From positions 1 through 5,725 of the forward strand of contig JACCSV010000170.1 in the NCBI GenBank assembly GCA_013812805.1: a DNA stretch of 5,725 nt. Direction: 5' to 3'. The notes below the pieces were generated by a model. That model ran no database searches. It had not been told where the DNA came from and was given only the letters and a program-made list of their open reading frames with translations. The position numbers were made by a program, and so were the translations under genes. Below are positions 5,009-5,725 of this stretch, in pieces; position 1 is the stretch's first letter; each line of letters opens with the position of its first letter. The stretch comes from Sphingomonas sp. GTDB taxonomy: Bacteria > Pseudomonadota > Alphaproteobacteria > Sphingomonadales > Sphingomonadaceae.

Positions 5009-5725
5009 TCAGGCCCCCTCGCGCTGCAATCGGGCGAGGAAGCTTCCCTCCGGGGCTGGCTGGCCCTTGAAGGTCTTGATGCACTCGTTCCACAAGTGAA
5101 CTGTCACCGTGCCATCGCCGATGACCTCATCAAGCTGACGCTCGGGATCGAGTATCCAGCGGGCTTCCTGCCACGGCATCGGGTAGAAACGCTCCTGCGG
5201 CTGGGCCCAGTGATAAAGTCCATATTCCTTCGTCAGCGCGGTCAGCGCCTGTGGACTGGTGGTTCCCCAAGGCAAGTGCCTCAGGTCCGCCTGGCCGACA
5301 ACAAGTTCGCGAAGGCGCAGCGGCAAATAGTACCGCCACGGGAGCCAGCGCGGCGTCGTGCGCTTGTCGAACGGCTCGAGCAGGCGCGGCAGCAGCGGGG
5401 AATCGGCCGGAAGGCGCAGCACCGCATTGTTAACGACGCCAGGCGCCTCCTCGCCAAACAGATACGGACGCCCCAGATCGAGCCTGCCGACGAAATACAC
5501 ATCCGCATCGATCCAGGTGCCCAGGCTTCGCCGCAGCAGCTCGTAGCGAAAGCGGTCGGAGTACAGGTCCGCGCGTGCGAACCAAGGCGCAAGCAGCTCG
5601 CCTTTGGGCACGACCGCCGACGCATCGCGCACCTCCACTCCCTGCGGAACGCCGGCGGGCTCTTCGTAGCAGTAGAGCGCCAGCGAATGCCCCTGGCGCA
5701 GCACCGAGCGCATGCAGGCGCGCTC
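5009..5725 (-). CDS. DXD-motif glycosyltransferase, capsular polysaccharide synthesis type; 5' end outside window
   Basis: This is a glycosyltransferase-like protein of the DXD sugar-binding / capsular polysaccharide synthesis group (Gly_transf_sug or Caps_synth type, related to alpha-glycosyltransferases of the GT32 kind). The frame is open to the right edge, giving 238 residues before the TGA. Numbered from the edge, E-R-A-C-M-R-S-V-L-R-Q-G-H (1-13) and LALYCYEE (15-22) match the conserved start region of such proteins, in which some 20 residues normally come first. The Met at 5713 is therefore probably internal. The diagnostic motif is WIDADVYF (71-78), with D73 and D75 as the metal-binding DXD, preceded by the R-Y-E-L-L helix (60-64). 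NNAVLRL lies after it and HLWNE (210-214) sits near the C-terminus, both typical of the group. No membrane segment is visible. It appears to be the first visible gene of the minus-strand block, 17 bp before the next gene. The sugar transferred is unknown. Confidence 0.86.
   Translation of the reverse strand, partial: ERACMRSVLRQGHSLALYCYEEPAGVPQGVEVRDASAVVPKGELLAPWFARADLYSDRFRYELLRRSLGTWIDADVYFVGRLDLGRPYLFGEEAPGVVNNAVLRLPADSPLLPRLLEPFDKRTTPRWLPWRYYLPLRLRELVVGQADLRHLPWGTTSPQALTALTKEYGLYHWAQPQERFYPMPWQEARWILDPERQLDEVIGDGTVTVHLWNECIKTFKGQPAPEGSFLARLQREGA

Noticed and set aside
4992..5093. Upstream extension of the 263-residue glycosyltransferase to an ATG at 5093
   Set aside because: It would add 34 residues of non-domain sequence lying over the 3' end of the preceding gene. 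The ATG at 4991 sits directly before the conserved SVAIVIP strand.
4254..5099. A 281-codon plus-strand frame opposite the 263-residue glycosyltransferase
   Set aside because: It is an antisense shadow. The minus strand has VDDGS, LDADD and CEDWD motifs, while this frame has none and lacks a credible start context.
5711..5713. ATG at 5713 as the start of the DXD glycosyltransferase
   Set aside because: The frame stays open to the window edge and the residues before it (E-R-A-C) fit the conserved N-terminal region, so this Met is probably internal and the gene is cut by the edge.
1..5725. CRISPR arrays, tRNA or rRNA genes, insertion sequences, attachment sites
   Set aside because: I looked for regularly spaced repeats, cloverleaf-like segments, transposase motifs and terminal inverted repeats and saw none. 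Nearly all the sequence is accounted for by six genes.

Overview
The window is a GC-rich (roughly 64 % by eye), densely packed stretch of a bacterial chromosome. It looks like the interior of a polysaccharide (exopolysaccharide, capsule or O-antigen) biosynthesis locus. Base composition, codon use and the types of proteins fit an alphaproteobacterium, possibly one of the sphingomonads. That placement is inference; no rRNA, tRNA or taxon-specific marker is present. Composition looks even from end to end, with no sign of a recently acquired AT-rich island.

There are six protein genes in three transcription blocks. Block 1 (1-1078, minus strand) is the N-terminal 359 residues of a long-form, glutamine-dependent asparagine synthase-like amidotransferase (asnB), which runs off the left edge. 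Block 2 (1215-3125, plus strand) is a NodB-type polysaccharide deacetylase followed 36 bp later by a protein I place in the uncharacterised, glycosyltransferase-like DUF6625 family. Block 3 (5725-3091, minus strand) is an apparent operon of a DXD-motif capsular-type glycosyltransferase (cut by the right edge) and two different family 2 glycosyltransferases. Spacing in block 3 is tight: 17 bp, then a 1-base TGATG stop/start overlap. Blocks 1 and 2 diverge from a 136-bp intergenic region. Blocks 2 and 3 converge, and their coding ends overlap by 35 bp.

Taken together, three recognisable glycosyltransferases and one probable one would build a glycan repeat unit. The deacetylase would expose an amine on an N-acetyl sugar or remove another acetyl group. 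The AsnB-type enzyme would, by analogy with its relatives in O-antigen loci, transfer glutamine-derived nitrogen, perhaps to a uronic acid carboxyl. No polymerase, flippase, export gene, regulator or mobile element is visible, so the rest of the pathway must lie outside the window.

No wholly new system can be demonstrated from this sequence. The points most worth following are the DUF6625 protein as an unassigned glycosyltransferase, the large insertion inside the NodB domain, the convergent gene overlap, and the possibility that the product is an amidated, partly deacetylated glycan.
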